A stretch of 64,000 nucleotides of DNA from Bradyrhizobium erythrophlei (GTDB taxonomy: Bacteria; Pseudomonadota; Alphaproteobacteria; Rhizobiales; Xanthobacteraceae): the NCBI GenBank assembly GCA_900129675.1, contig FSRD01000001.1, positions 7,181,501 to 7,245,500 on the forward strand, given 5' to 3'. Within the stretch, counting starts at the first letter, position 1; each line of letters starts with the position of its first letter. Shown here in pieces: positions 49,370 to 58,709 of this stretch. The notes beneath the pieces were generated by a model, which made no database searches, was not told where the DNA came from, and saw nothing but the letters and a program-made list of their open reading frames with translations. Position numbers and translations under genes: made by a program.

Positions 49370-50241
49370 CCGAGGGCGAAGCCGCGCCTGCGGCGGCGGC
49401 CGAACCGGGTTCGCGCAATCTTTTGCTGCGCGTCGCCGTTGCATTGGTGCTGGCGCCGCTGGCGATTGCGATCGCCTATGCCGGCGGATGGCTGTGGGCG
49501 GGGTTGGTCACGCTGGCCGCGATTGGCCTCTATGTCGAATGGCTGACAATCGTGGGCGCGGCGGGCGAAAGGCGCGTCGTCCTCTCAGGCGTTGTCGCGC
49601 TCGGGCTCGCCGGATTTTGTCTTGCCACGGGACGGATCGATGCGGCGCTCGTTGTCTTTGTTGCCGGGCTCGTCGTCGTCGCCTTGATCGCGCCGGCGCG
49701 GCGCAACTGGACGGCGACCGGGTTTTTCTATGCCGCGGCGGCCGAGATCGCTTCGGTGCTGGTGCGTCTGGATTCGGTCAAAGGTTTCGCAGCCCTGATA
49801 TTGGTGCTGCTGGTGGTGTGGGTGACCGATATCGGCGGTTATTTCGCCGGCCGCGGCATCGGCGGACCGAAACTCTGGCCCCGGGTCAGTCCGAAGAAGA
49901 CCTGGGCCGGCGCCATCGGCGGCTTTGTCGCGAGCCTGATTGTCGCGGCGGGGTTCTATGCGTTCGATCATAACCAAGCCGCAGAACACTCGCTGAAGCT
50001 TGAACTAGGGCCACTATTGGTATTGGGCGCAGTGCTCTCGATCGTCTCGCAACTCGGCGATCTCTTTGAGTCCGCTGTGAAACGGCGTTTTGGCGTGAAG
50101 GATTCCAGCCACATCATTCCCGGCCATGGCGGGCTACTGGATCGCCTGGACGGATTTGTCGCAGCCGTCGTCATGGCGGCGATTTTCGGGTTCCTTCGCG
50201 GCGGCGCCGATGGCGTCGGCCGCGGTCTTATGGTTTGGTGA
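49366..50241 (+). CDS. cdsA: phosphatidate cytidylyltransferase
   Basis: A 291-residue membrane enzyme that makes CDP-diacylglycerol, the precursor of all phospholipids. Around seven to eight membrane helices are seen, with the family signature near the C-terminus: SAVKRRFGVKDSSHIIPGHG followed by GLLDRLDG. It starts at GTG 49366, overlapping the uppS stop (GTGA), and precedes dxr. Confidence 0.96.
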   Translation: MTEGEAAPAAAAEPGSRNLLLRVAVALVLAPLAIAIAYAGGWLWAGLVTLAAIGLYVEWLTIVGAAGERRVVLSGVVALGLAGFCLATGRIDAALVVFVAGLVVVALIAPARRNWTATGFFYAAAAEIASVLVRLDSVKGFAALILVLLVVWVTDIGGYFAGRGIGGPKLWPRVSPKKTWAGAIGGFVASLIVAAGFYAFDHNQAAEHSLKLELGPLLVLGAVLSIVSQLGDLFESAVKRRFGVKDSSHIIPGHGGLLDRLDGFVAAVVMAAIFGFLRGGADGVGRGLMVW

Positions 50242-50245
50242 AACA

Positions 50246-51469
50246 ATGAGCGCAGTTCCATTGCGTAACAACAAGGCCGCGGCATCCGCCGTGCGCACCG
50301 TGACCGTCCTTGGTGCTACCGGCTCCATCGGCGACAGCACCATGGATTTGCTGCGGGGCGCGCGCGAGCGCTATCAGGTCGAGGCGCTGACCGCGAATAC
50401 CAACGTCGAGGCGCTGGCGAAGCTCGCCCGGGAATTCGGCGCGCGGTTTGCGGCCATTGCCGATCCGGACCGTCTCGGCGAATTGAAACAGGCTCTGGCC
50501 GGGACGCGCATCGAATGCGGCGCCGGCGAAAGCGCGATTATCGAAGCGGCCGCGCGCCCGGCGGACTGGGTGATGGCCGCGGTCAGCGGTGCGGCCGGGC
50601 TGAAACCTGCGCTCGCCGCGGTGGACCGTGGCGCGGCCGTGGCATTGGCCAACAAGGAATGCCTGGTTTGCGCCGGTGATTTCTTCATGCAGCGCGCAGC
50701 CAAAGCAGGGGCCTGCATCCTGCCGGCGGATTCCGAACACAATGCGCTGTTTCAGGCGCTAGGCTCCGGCAACCGCGAGGAGCTGGTGCGCGTGATCATC
50801 ACCGCGTCCGGCGGCCCGTTCCGCACCTGGGCCGCCGCCGACATCGAGCAGGCCACGCTGGCCCAGGCCCTGAAGCATCCGAACTGGAGCATGGGTCAGA
50901 AGATCACGATCGATTCGGCCTCGATGATGAACAAGGGGCTCGAGGTGATCGAGGCCTCCTATCTGTTTGCGCTGACGCCGGACGAAATCGACGTGCTCGT
51001 GCATCCGCAGTCGATCATCCACGGCATGGTCGAATTCTCCGACCGTTCGGTGGTCGCCCAATTGGGCGCGCCGGACATGCGGATTCCGATCGCGCATTGC
51101 CTCGGCTGGCCCGATCGGATCGTCGGCCCCTCGGCCAGACTGGATCTTGCCAAGATCGGGCAGTTGACGTTCGAAGCGCCGGATTTCGAGCGGTTCCCGG
51201 CGCTGCGGCTGGCTTACGAATCCTTAAGGACCGGACGTGGCGCGACTACGGTATACAATGCGGCGAACGAGGTGGCGGTTGCAGCATTCATCGCCGGCCA
51301 GATCAGATTCGGCGCCATTGCGCGGCTGGTCGAAGCGACCATGAACGACTGGATCCGCTCCGGAAATCTCGCGCCTTTGAGTTCGGCCGACGACGCGATT
51401 TCCATTGACCATAATGCGCGAAATAAAGCTGCCTCCCTATTGCCTCAAATTGCCTTAAAGGCATCCTAG
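50246..51469 (+). CDS. dxr: 1-deoxy-D-xylulose-5-phosphate reductoisomerase
   Basis: A 407-residue enzyme of the MEP pathway that makes methylerythritol phosphate for isoprenoids, including the substrate of UppS. The NADPH loop TVLGATGSIGDSTMDLL, the metal/substrate segment PADSEHNALFQAL, the flexible loop GLEVIEASYLF and PQSIIHGMVEF are present. ATG 50246 lies 4 bases after the cdsA stop. Confidence 0.97.
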   Translation: MSAVPLRNNKAAASAVRTVTVLGATGSIGDSTMDLLRGARERYQVEALTANTNVEALAKLAREFGARFAAIADPDRLGELKQALAGTRIECGAGESAIIEAAARPADWVMAAVSGAAGLKPALAAVDRGAAVALANKECLVCAGDFFMQRAAKAGACILPADSEHNALFQALGSGNREELVRVIITASGGPFRTWAAADIEQATLAQALKHPNWSMGQKITIDSASMMNKGLEVIEASYLFALTPDEIDVLVHPQSIIHGMVEFSDRSVVAQLGAPDMRIPIAHCLGWPDRIVGPSARLDLAKIGQLTFEAPDFERFPALRLAYESLRTGRGATTVYNAANEVAVAAFIAGQIRFGAIARLVEATMNDWIRSGNLAPLSSADDAISIDHNARNKAASLLPQIALKAS

Positions 51470-51512
51470 AGGGTTGGGGACGGAGCTTTCGGCTCTCGTC
51501 GAGGGGAATTGG

Positions 51513-52664
51513 ATGTCTGAGTTTTTTCTACATAGTTTCAATACGTTGAGCCATGGGCTCATCGGTTACATCATTCCCTTCCTGTTCGTCCTGACCATCG
51601 TCGTTTTCTTCCATGAACTGGGCCACTTCCTGGTCGCCCGCTGGGCCGGCGTGAAGGTGTTGACGTTCTCGCTGGGTTTCGGGCCGGAACTCGCGGGCTT
51701 CAACGACCGCCACGGCACGCGCTGGAAGATCTCCGCCATCCCGCTGGGCGGCTACGTCAAGTTCTTCGGCGACGAGTCGGAAGCCTCCACACCATCGCCC
51801 GAGGCGCTCGCCAACATGACCGAGGAAGAGCGCGCCGGCAGTTTTCACCACAAGCGGGTCGGACCGCGCGCGGCGATCGTCGCCGCTGGCCCGATTGCCA
51901 ATTTCATCCTGGCCATCGTGATCTTCACCTGCCTGTTCACCTTCTTCGGCAAGCCGAGCACGACGGCGCGGGTCGACAAGGTGGAAGCGGGCAGTGCGGC
52001 TGCGGCCGCAGGCTTCCAGGTCGGCGACATCGTGACCGATATCGACGGCAAGACCATCGGAAGCTTCTCGGATATGCAGCGGGTTGTCGGCGTTCGCGCC
52101 GGCGAGCAATTGTCCTTCACCGTCAAGCGCGGTGATTCCACGGTGCAGCTGCGCGGCACCCCGGAACTGCGCGAAGTGAAGGATCCGTTCGGCAATGTGC
52201 AGCGGCTCGGCGTGCTCGGCATTACCCGTTCCACCGCACCCGGCGATGTCCTGACCGAACGCGTCGATCCCGCGACCGCACTCTGGCTCGGCGTCAAGGA
52301 GACCTGGTTCGTGGTCGACCGCACGCTGGCCTATATCGGCGGCATCTTCACCGGCCGCGAAGCGGCCAACCAGGTCGGCGGGCCGCTCCGGATCGCCCAG
52401 ATCTCGGGTCAGGTCGCCACCATCGGTCTTGCAGCATTGATTCACCTGGCTGCGGTACTCTCGATCTCGATTGGCTTGCTGAACCTGTTTCCGGTGCCGC
52501 TGCTCGATGGCGGTCACCTTTTGTTCTATGCCGTGGAGGCCGTCCGGGGGCGGCCGTTGTCGGAGCGGGCCCAGGAAATGGGGTTCCGAATCGGCCTCGG
52601 GCTTGTGCTCATGCTGATGGTGTTTGCGACCTATAACGACATCCTGCATCTCGCGGCATCGTGA
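51513..52664 (+). CDS. rseP: site-2 protease RseP/MmpA
   Basis: A 383-residue intramembrane zinc metalloprotease. The active-site motif HELGH is at residues 34-38; a PDZ domain (VDKVEAGSAAAAAGFQVGDIVTDIDG) occupies the middle; the C-terminal NLFPVPLLDGGH supplies the third metal ligand. ATG 51513 is preceded by GAGGGGAA; the in-frame codons from 51474 add an unlikely leader. It would cleave anti-sigma factors or other membrane substrates, and sits upstream of bamA as in many proteobacteria. Confidence 0.96.
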   Translation: MSEFFLHSFNTLSHGLIGYIIPFLFVLTIVVFFHELGHFLVARWAGVKVLTFSLGFGPELAGFNDRHGTRWKISAIPLGGYVKFFGDESEASTPSPEALANMTEEERAGSFHHKRVGPRAAIVAAGPIANFILAIVIFTCLFTFFGKPSTTARVDKVEAGSAAAAAGFQVGDIVTDIDGKTIGSFSDMQRVVGVRAGEQLSFTVKRGDSTVQLRGTPELREVKDPFGNVQRLGVLGITRSTAPGDVLTERVDPATALWLGVKETWFVVDRTLAYIGGIFTGREAANQVGGPLRIAQISGQVATIGLAALIHLAAVLSISIGLLNLFPVPLLDGGHLLFYAVEAVRGRPLSERAQEMGFRIGLGLVLMLMVFATYNDILHLAAS

Positions 52665-52836
52665 AGCGGCTTTTTTGTGGCGTTGCCCATCGGCAACGTC
52701 TTGGAATGAAAATGGAATTGCGCAGTCATGTTAAGTTTGCCGATGTAACGAAATTGTCTACAAGCAGTGCAGCAGATGGGAATCTGCCGGTTCGTGGGGT
52801 GCGGGCCGGCATGGGAATGATAAGGGCGCGTTGCGC

Positions 52837-55407
52837 ATGATGGTTGGAATGCGAGTGCGGGGGGGCTTGGTTGCCGCCCTGATCATGTTTGCCGTGCCGA
52901 TGGCCGCCACGTTGGCGGCTATGCTTGTGTCCGCACCGGCAGCCGCCCAAGGCGTGGCTTCGATCGGGGTCGAGGGGAACCGGCGCGTCGAAGTCGAAAC
53001 CATTCGCTCCTATTTCAAGGCGGGTCCCGGCGGGCGCCTGACCCAGGCCGAGATCGACGACGGCCTCAAGGCGCTGATCGAGACCGGCCTGTTCCAGGAC
53101 GTCCGGATCAACCAGGCCGGCGGCCGGGTCGTGGTGGTCGTGGTCGAAAACCCCGTGATCGGGCGCATCGCCTTCGAAGGCAACAAGAAGATCAAGGACG
53201 AGCAACTCTCGTCAGAAATCCAGTCCAAGCCCCGCGGCACGCTGTCGCGTCCGATGGTTCAGTCGGACGCCCAACGCATTGCCGAAATCTACCGGCGTTC
53301 GGGCCGCTATGACGTGCGCGTCAATCCGGAAATCATCGAGCAGCCGAACAATCGCGTCGACCTGGTCTTCACGATCACCGAAGGCCAGAAAACCGGCGTC
53401 AAATCGGTCGAATTCATCGGCAACGTCGCCTATTCGTCCTATCGCCTCAAGGACATCATCAAGACGCACGAATCCAATCTCTTGAGCTTCCTCGGCGGCG
53501 GCGACGTCTACGATCCGGACCGGGTCGAGGCCGACCGCGATCTGATTCGCCGCTTCTACCTGAAGCACGGCTTTGCCGACGTGCAGGTGGTGGCCGCGCT
53601 GACCGAATACGATCCCGACAAGAAGGGCTTCCTCGTTACCTTCAAGATCGAGGAAGGCCAGCAGTACCGGGTTGCTTCGGTGGATTTCCAGTCCAGCATC
53701 GGCACGCTCGATGGGAACTCACTGCGCAGCTTCTCGCGCGTCGGCGTCGGCTCGCTCTACAACGCCGAGGCGCTGGAGAAGTCGGTCGAGGAAATGCAGA
53801 TCGAGGCCTCGCGGCGCGGCTATGCCTTCGCGATCGTGCGCCCGCGCGGCGACCGCAATTTCGAACAGCACACCGTCTCGATCGTCTTCACCATCGATGA
53901 AGGCCCGCGAACCTATATCGAGCGCATCAATATCCGCGGCAACACCCGCACGCGCGACTACGTGATTCGGCGCGAATTCGATATCTCCGAAGGCGACGCC
54001 TACAACCGCGCGCTGGTCGATCGCGCCGAGCGCCGGCTGAAGAACCTCGATTTCTTCAAGAGCGTGAAGATCGTGACCGAACCGGGGTCCTCGAGCGATC
54101 GCATCATCCTGATCGTCGATCTGGAAGAAAAATCGACCGGCGATTTCTCGGTGTCGGGCGGCTACTCGACCACCGACGGTGCGCTCGCCGAAGTCAGCGT
54201 TTCCGAGCGCAACTTCCTGGGGCGAGGCCTGTTCGCCAAGGCGTCGGTTACCTACGGCCAGTATGCGCGCGGCTACTCGCTCTCGTTCGTCGAGCCCTAT
54301 CTGCTGGACTATCGCGTTGCGCTCGGTCTCGACCTGTTCCAGCGCCAGCAGCTTGCCAACAGCTATATTTCCTATGGCACCAAGACGATCGGCTTCAGCC
54401 CGCGGCTTGGCTTCAGCCTGCGCGAAGATCTCGCGCTGCAGCTTCGCTATTCGATCTATGAGCAGCAGATCCAGCTGCCGAGTGCGCTGGCAAACTGTAA
54501 CAATAACCCGAATAACGGGCTGCTCGCGTTCAACCCGTCGCCGGCCTTTGCGAATTTGAACAATATTCCTGCGGGGGGTACCGCAACGTTCGGGGGCCAA
54601 TCCGCCACCGACACCTCGGGCATCGGGCTGTGGTGCTACAGCGACGGCGAAGCTTCGCTGCCGGTCCGCAAGGAGCTGCAGAGCGGCCAGACCCTGACCT
54701 CGTCGCTCGGCTATTCGCTGAACTACAACACGCTCGACAACAACAAGAACCCGACCGATGGTTTGATCATCGATTGGAAGCAGGATTTTGCCGGCGTCGG
54801 CGGCGACGTCAGCTACATCAAGTCCGCCATCGACGCGAAATACTATACACCGCTGGTTGCCGACATCGTTGGGGTGATTCACGCCCAGGGCGGCATCCTG
54901 AACCAGATGGGCAACAACCAACTGCGCATGCTCGACCACTTCCAGATGGGCCCGAACCTGGTACGCGGCTTTGCCCCGAACGGCATCGGTCCGCGCGACA
55001 TCAATCCCTACGGCACCGGCGATGCGCTCGGCGGCACCAAGTACTGGGGCGTGTCGGCGGAATTGCAGATGCCGTTCTGGTTCCTGCCGAAGGAAGTCGG
55101 GCTCAAGGGCGCGGTCTATGCCGACGCCGGTGGGCTCTTTGACTACAAGGGGCCGACGGATTGGCTGCAGACGGGCGAAGTCAATGTGCCTGGCTGCACG
55201 CCGCCGAAGACGACCGCGCCGGTCAATCCCGGAACTTGCTTGGGCTTGCAATATGATAACGGCAATGTCGTGCGTACTTCGGTGGGTGTCGGCCTGATCT
55301 GGGCATCCCCGTTCGGTCCGCTTCGCTTCGATTATGCTATCCCGCTGACCAAGGGGCAGTTTGATCGCGTCCAGCAGTTCAAGTTTGGTGGCGGAACATC
55401 GTTCTAA
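52837..55407 (+). CDS. bamA: outer membrane protein assembly factor BamA
   Basis: An 856-residue precursor. After the signal peptide (ending AAAQG) come five POTRA domains (the first begins VASIGVEGNRRVEVETIRSYF) and a 16-strand barrel with a terminal aromatic residue (KFGGGTSF). It folds proteins into the outer membrane. Possible starts are TTG 52831 and ATGs 52837, 52840 and 52849; 52837 suits the AAGGG at about 52822. A loop within the barrel (residues about 550-600) is Asn/Gly-rich and contains two cysteines. Confidence 0.96.
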   Translation: MMVGMRVRGGLVAALIMFAVPMAATLAAMLVSAPAAAQGVASIGVEGNRRVEVETIRSYFKAGPGGRLTQAEIDDGLKALIETGLFQDVRINQAGGRVVVVVVENPVIGRIAFEGNKKIKDEQLSSEIQSKPRGTLSRPMVQSDAQRIAEIYRRSGRYDVRVNPEIIEQPNNRVDLVFTITEGQKTGVKSVEFIGNVAYSSYRLKDIIKTHESNLLSFLGGGDVYDPDRVEADRDLIRRFYLKHGFADVQVVAALTEYDPDKKGFLVTFKIEEGQQYRVASVDFQSSIGTLDGNSLRSFSRVGVGSLYNAEALEKSVEEMQIEASRRGYAFAIVRPRGDRNFEQHTVSIVFTIDEGPRTYIERINIRGNTRTRDYVIRREFDISEGDAYNRALVDRAERRLKNLDFFKSVKIVTEPGSSSDRIILIVDLEEKSTGDFSVSGGYSTTDGALAEVSVSERNFLGRGLFAKASVTYGQYARGYSLSFVEPYLLDYRVALGLDLFQRQQLANSYISYGTKTIGFSPRLGFSLREDLALQLRYSIYEQQIQLPSALANCNNNPNNGLLAFNPSPAFANLNNIPAGGTATFGGQSATDTSGIGLWCYSDGEASLPVRKELQSGQTLTSSLGYSLNYNTLDNNKNPTDGLIIDWKQDFAGVGGDVSYIKSAIDAKYYTPLVADIVGVIHAQGGILNQMGNNQLRMLDHFQMGPNLVRGFAPNGIGPRDINPYGTGDALGGTKYWGVSAELQMPFWFLPKEVGLKGAVYADAGGLFDYKGPTDWLQTGEVNVPGCTPPKTTAPVNPGTCLGLQYDNGNVVRTSVGVGLIWASPFGPLRFDYAIPLTKGQFDRVQQFKFGGGTSF

Positions 55408-55422
55408 AGCAATATGATCTAA

Positions 55423-55466
55423 GCGTTTTCGAGCGAAGTGGGTGCCGGTTCGCGTGAAGAAAACGC
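55423..55466. repeat. GCGTTTTC palindromic element, copy D
   Basis: GCGTTTTC (55423-55430) and GAAAACGC (55459-55466) are perfect inverted arms, with nested GCGAA/TTCGC inside. It is the cleanest of the four copies and lies between bamA and lpxD. Confidence 0.8.
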
Positions 55467-55548
55467 GTCAACGCAAAGCAACGCTCCGGTTCTGATCGAT
55501 CGGAGCCGAAGCTCCGGTCCGATCACCGGCCGGACTGCGACGGGTGGA

Positions 55549-56616
55549 ATGGCGCAGCCGAACTTCTTCAAGCAACCCCCTTCGTCGACGCTGGCCGATA
55601 TCGCCGCGCTGACGAAGGCAGAGCTGGTCGACCCCGCGCGGGGTGGCCTCAAGATCAGGGGACTGGCGTCGCTCGACGAAGCCGGCCCCATGCATCTGGC
55701 GTTTTTCGATAACCTCAAATACGCCGATCAGCTGGCGTCGACCAAGGCCGGCGCGTGCCTGGTCAGCCCGCGTTTCGAAGCCAGGGTGCCCGCCCATGTC
55801 GCCGTGCTGCGGGCGGCGCAGCCGTTCCGCGCCTTCGTCACGCTCGCCCGCGAATGGCACGGCGACGCGCTCCGCCCGCAATCCTGGTGCGACAATGACG
55901 GCATCGCGCCGTCGGCGATCATTGACCCAACGGCCCATCTGGAGGACGGCGTGATCGTCGATCCGCTCGCGGTGATCGGCCCGAGGGTCGAAATCGGCGC
56001 CGGCACGGTGATCGGCGCCGGTGCCGTGATCGGCGCCGACGTCAGAATCGGCCGCGACTGCAATGTCGGCGCGCGCAGCGCCATCCAGTTCGCCCTGATC
56101 GGCAACAACGTGCTGATCCATCCCGGCTGCAGCATCGGGCAGGATGGCTACGGCTTCATTTTCTTCGGGCCCGAAGGCCATTTGAAGGTGCCGCAGACCG
56201 GCCGCGTCCTGATCCAGAACGATGTCGAGGTCGGCGCCGGCACCACGATCGACCGCGGCAGCCTGCGCGACACCGTGATCGGCGAGGGCACCAAAATCGA
56301 CAATCAGGTCCAGATCGGCCACAATGTGACCATCGGCAGGCACTGCCTGCTGGCGGCCCAGATCGGGCTCGCCGGCAGCCTGACGATCGGCGACAATGTG
56401 GCGCTGGGCGCCAAGGTGGGTATCAACAATCATCTCAAGATCGGCGACGGCGCCCAGGTCACGGCCATGAGCGCGGTCAAGGATGACATCCCGCCCAACG
56501 GCCGCTGGGGCGGCCATTTTGCCAAACCGACCAAACAATGGTTTAGGGAGATTATTGCGGTGGAGCGATTGGTGCGCGACAGCACGGCCGATCCGAAGGG
56601 CGAGGGGCGGGAGTGA
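55549..56616 (+). CDS. lpxD: UDP-3-O-(3-hydroxyacyl)glucosamine N-acyltransferase
   Basis: A 355-residue lipid A enzyme that adds the second 3-hydroxyacyl chain. The N-terminal uridine-binding domain (STLADIAALTKAEL ... DNLKYADQL) is followed by a left-handed beta-helix of hexapeptide repeats (VIGPRVEIGAGTVIGAGAVI ...) with catalytic histidine region QIGHNVTIGRHCLLAAQ. ATG 55549 gives the family start. Its stop overlaps the fabZ ATG by one base. Confidence 0.96.
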   Translation: MAQPNFFKQPPSSTLADIAALTKAELVDPARGGLKIRGLASLDEAGPMHLAFFDNLKYADQLASTKAGACLVSPRFEARVPAHVAVLRAAQPFRAFVTLAREWHGDALRPQSWCDNDGIAPSAIIDPTAHLEDGVIVDPLAVIGPRVEIGAGTVIGAGAVIGADVRIGRDCNVGARSAIQFALIGNNVLIHPGCSIGQDGYGFIFFGPEGHLKVPQTGRVLIQNDVEVGAGTTIDRGSLRDTVIGEGTKIDNQVQIGHNVTIGRHCLLAAQIGLAGSLTIGDNVALGAKVGINNHLKIGDGAQVTAMSAVKDDIPPNGRWGGHFAKPTKQWFREIIAVERLVRDSTADPKGEGRE

Positions 56617-57074
56617 TGGAGGAGGCACCGGTAAGATTTGAGCTCGTGGATATCAACGAAATCCTCAAGACGCTTCCGCACCGCTATCCGATGCTGTTGA
56701 TCGACCGGGTGATGAAGATCCGGACCGATTACAGCGGCATCGGCGTCAAGAACGTCACCTTCAACGAGCCGTCGTTTCTCGGGCATTTTCCGGATCGCCC
56801 GGTCTATCCGGGCGTGATGATGATCGAAGCCATGGCGCAGACCGCCGGCGTCATCGGCATCAAGTCGGTCGAAGGCACCGAGAAGCCGCGCGCGGTTTAC
56901 TTTTTGACCATCGACAAATGCAAATTTCGCAAGCCGGTGATGCCCGGCGACACCATCGAGTACCACATGCGCTCGATCGGCCGCCGCAAGACCATGTGGT
57001 GGTTTCACGGCGACGCCAAGGTCAACGGCACCACGGTCGCGGAAGCCGATGTCGGCGCGATGCTGACGGATTGA
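56616..57074 (+). CDS. fabZ: 3-hydroxyacyl-ACP dehydratase FabZ
   Basis: A 152-residue hot-dog-fold dehydratase of fatty acid synthesis. The catalytic histidine and glutamate are in GHFPDRPVYPGVMMIEA. Sitting inside the lpx cluster it balances 3-hydroxyacyl-ACP use between membrane lipid and lipid A. The ATG at 56616 overlaps the lpxD stop (TGATG); a GTG directly before it (56613) is an equivalent alternative. Confidence 0.96.
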   Translation: MEEAPVRFELVDINEILKTLPHRYPMLLIDRVMKIRTDYSGIGVKNVTFNEPSFLGHFPDRPVYPGVMMIEAMAQTAGVIGIKSVEGTEKPRAVYFLTIDKCKFRKPVMPGDTIEYHMRSIGRRKTMWWFHGDAKVNGTTVAEADVGAMLTD

Positions 57075-57269
57075 GGCGGGACCGGTCGGCAAGATCGGTA
57101 ATCGATTCTGCCACGTTGATTGCGCAGCGGTTTGGATTGTACCGCTTTGCGGAACGGGGTACTTTGCACGGTCAAGGGATCGCCGTCTGCAGGCGGAACT
57201 TCAGCCCGGCTTGCGGTTTGTCAGTCTGGCGTCGACGGCCTTCTCGGCGATTGCGCGCGAGACCGGTTG

Positions 57270-57623
57270 ATGAGTTTTATCAAGGTGTCGATGGCGGTGA
57301 TGGCTTTGGCTGCCGTTCTGGCAGGAAACGCAACCGCGCGCGACGATGGCCGCTATTCCGGCTCCCCGCTGAAGCCGTGGTTCGACACCCTCAGGAGCGC
57401 AAAGGGATTGTGTTGCTCGGTTGCGGACGGACTTGTCGTCGCCGATCCGGACTGGGAATCCAAAGACGGGCACTTCCGCGTTCGTATTGAGGGCGAGTGG
57501 ATCATGGTTCCGGATGATGCCGTCGTTACGGAGCCAAACCGCGCCGGTCGAACCATGGTCTGGCCCCTCAAGGGCCCGTCCGGGATTTCAATCCGCTGCT
57601 TCATGCCCGGCAGCATGACTTGA
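57270..57623 (+). CDS. exported hypothetical protein
   Basis: A 117-residue protein with a signal peptide (MSFIKVSMAVMALAAVLAGNATA) and a mature part with a double cysteine (LRSAKGLCCSVADGLVV) and one further cysteine near the end (IRCFMPG). From memory it resembles small periplasmic proteins common in Bradyrhizobium, function unknown. It interrupts the fabZ-lpxA order, with 195 bases before and 263 after it; no ribosome site is strong. The longer in-frame version from 57120 is unlikely. Confidence 0.75.
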   Translation: MSFIKVSMAVMALAAVLAGNATARDDGRYSGSPLKPWFDTLRSAKGLCCSVADGLVVADPDWESKDGHFRVRIEGEWIMVPDDAVVTEPNRAGRTMVWPLKGPSGISIRCFMPGSMT

Positions 57624-57886
57624 TGTCTGCGGATCCGGGATGTCTGCATAATCGGGCGAACGACCATTCCAATTTCAAGTGCGCTTCTTGCAGTGCTGCA
57701 TGATCAATGCGCGCTCGCCGCCGGCTGCGAGACATTGCTGCCGGGATGCGGACCCCGATCAGCGGTGCCGCGCCGAAATGCGCCGTAACGATACGTCACT
57801 AGACAGCATCAGCACGTCGCGGTAACCACCGGAAAACCCGATGTTTTAACCTCCATTCTCGTTAACGAACTATCGGACCTGTCTGG

Positions 57887-58690
57887 ATGAGCATGATCGA
57901 TCCCACCGCGCGGATTGAAGACGGCGCGGTGATCGGCGAGGGGACCTCGATCGGTCCCTTCTGCATCATCGGCCCCCACGTCGTCATCGGCGACAACTGC
58001 AAACTGATCGCGCATGTCCATATCACCGCGAAAACCACCATCGGCGCCAGCTGCACGATCTATCCGTTCGTCTCGCTCGGCACCCCGCCGCAATCGCTGA
58101 GCTATCGCGGCGAACTCACCCGGCTTGAGATCGGCGCCGGCTGCACGATCAGAGAATCCGTCACCATGAACGCCGGTACGGTCGCGGGCGGCGGCGTCAC
58201 GCGGGTCGGCGAGCGCGGCTATTTCATGAACTGCAGCCATGTCGGGCATGATTGCCAGGTCGGCAATGACGTGATCTTCGCGACCTCGGCAACCCTCGGC
58301 GGCCATTGCGAGATCGGCGATTTCGTCTTTATCGGCGGGCTCTCCGCGGTGCACCAGTTCACGCGAATCGGTCCGCAGGTGATGGTCGGCGGGGTGTGCG
58401 GCGTGCGCGGCGATGTGATCCCGTTCGGCCTCGTCAACGGCCAGTATGCAAGCCTCGAAGGGCTGAACATCATCGGCATGAAGCGGCGCAAGTTCACCAA
58501 GGACCGGCTGGCGACGGTGCGGTCGTTCTACCAAAAACTGTTTCACGGCCCCGGGATATTTGCCGAGCGGCTCACCGCGGTGCAGCCGATGGCCGCGCAG
58601 GATCCGGCGATTGCGGAAATCCTCAGCTTCATCGGCGACGGCAAGCACCGCTCGCTGTGCCTTCCGGCCGACGACGGCAACAAGCACTGA
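57887..58690 (+). CDS. lpxA: acyl-ACP--UDP-N-acetylglucosamine O-acyltransferase
   Basis: A 267-residue enzyme, first step of lipid A synthesis. Hexapeptide repeats begin MIDPTARIEDGAVIGEGTSI; the catalytic histidine lies in NCSHVGHDCQVGNDV and the C-terminal helical part is typical (VNGQYASLEGLNIIGMKRRKF). ATG 57887 is the normal start. The 57624-57886 gap holds no gene that I can see and probably the promoter. Confidence 0.97.
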   Translation: MSMIDPTARIEDGAVIGEGTSIGPFCIIGPHVVIGDNCKLIAHVHITAKTTIGASCTIYPFVSLGTPPQSLSYRGELTRLEIGAGCTIRESVTMNAGTVAGGGVTRVGERGYFMNCSHVGHDCQVGNDVIFATSATLGGHCEIGDFVFIGGLSAVHQFTRIGPQVMVGGVCGVRGDVIPFGLVNGQYASLEGLNIIGMKRRKFTKDRLATVRSFYQKLFHGPGIFAERLTAVQPMAAQDPAIAEILSFIGDGKHRSLCLPADDGNKH

Positions 58691-58709
58691 TGACGGGATC
58701 GCCGCAACC

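Noticed and set aside
52681..52698. CGTTGCC/GGCAACG hairpin after rseP as a terminator
   Set aside because: The stem is short and not followed by a T run; it may be incidental or a minor RNA structure.
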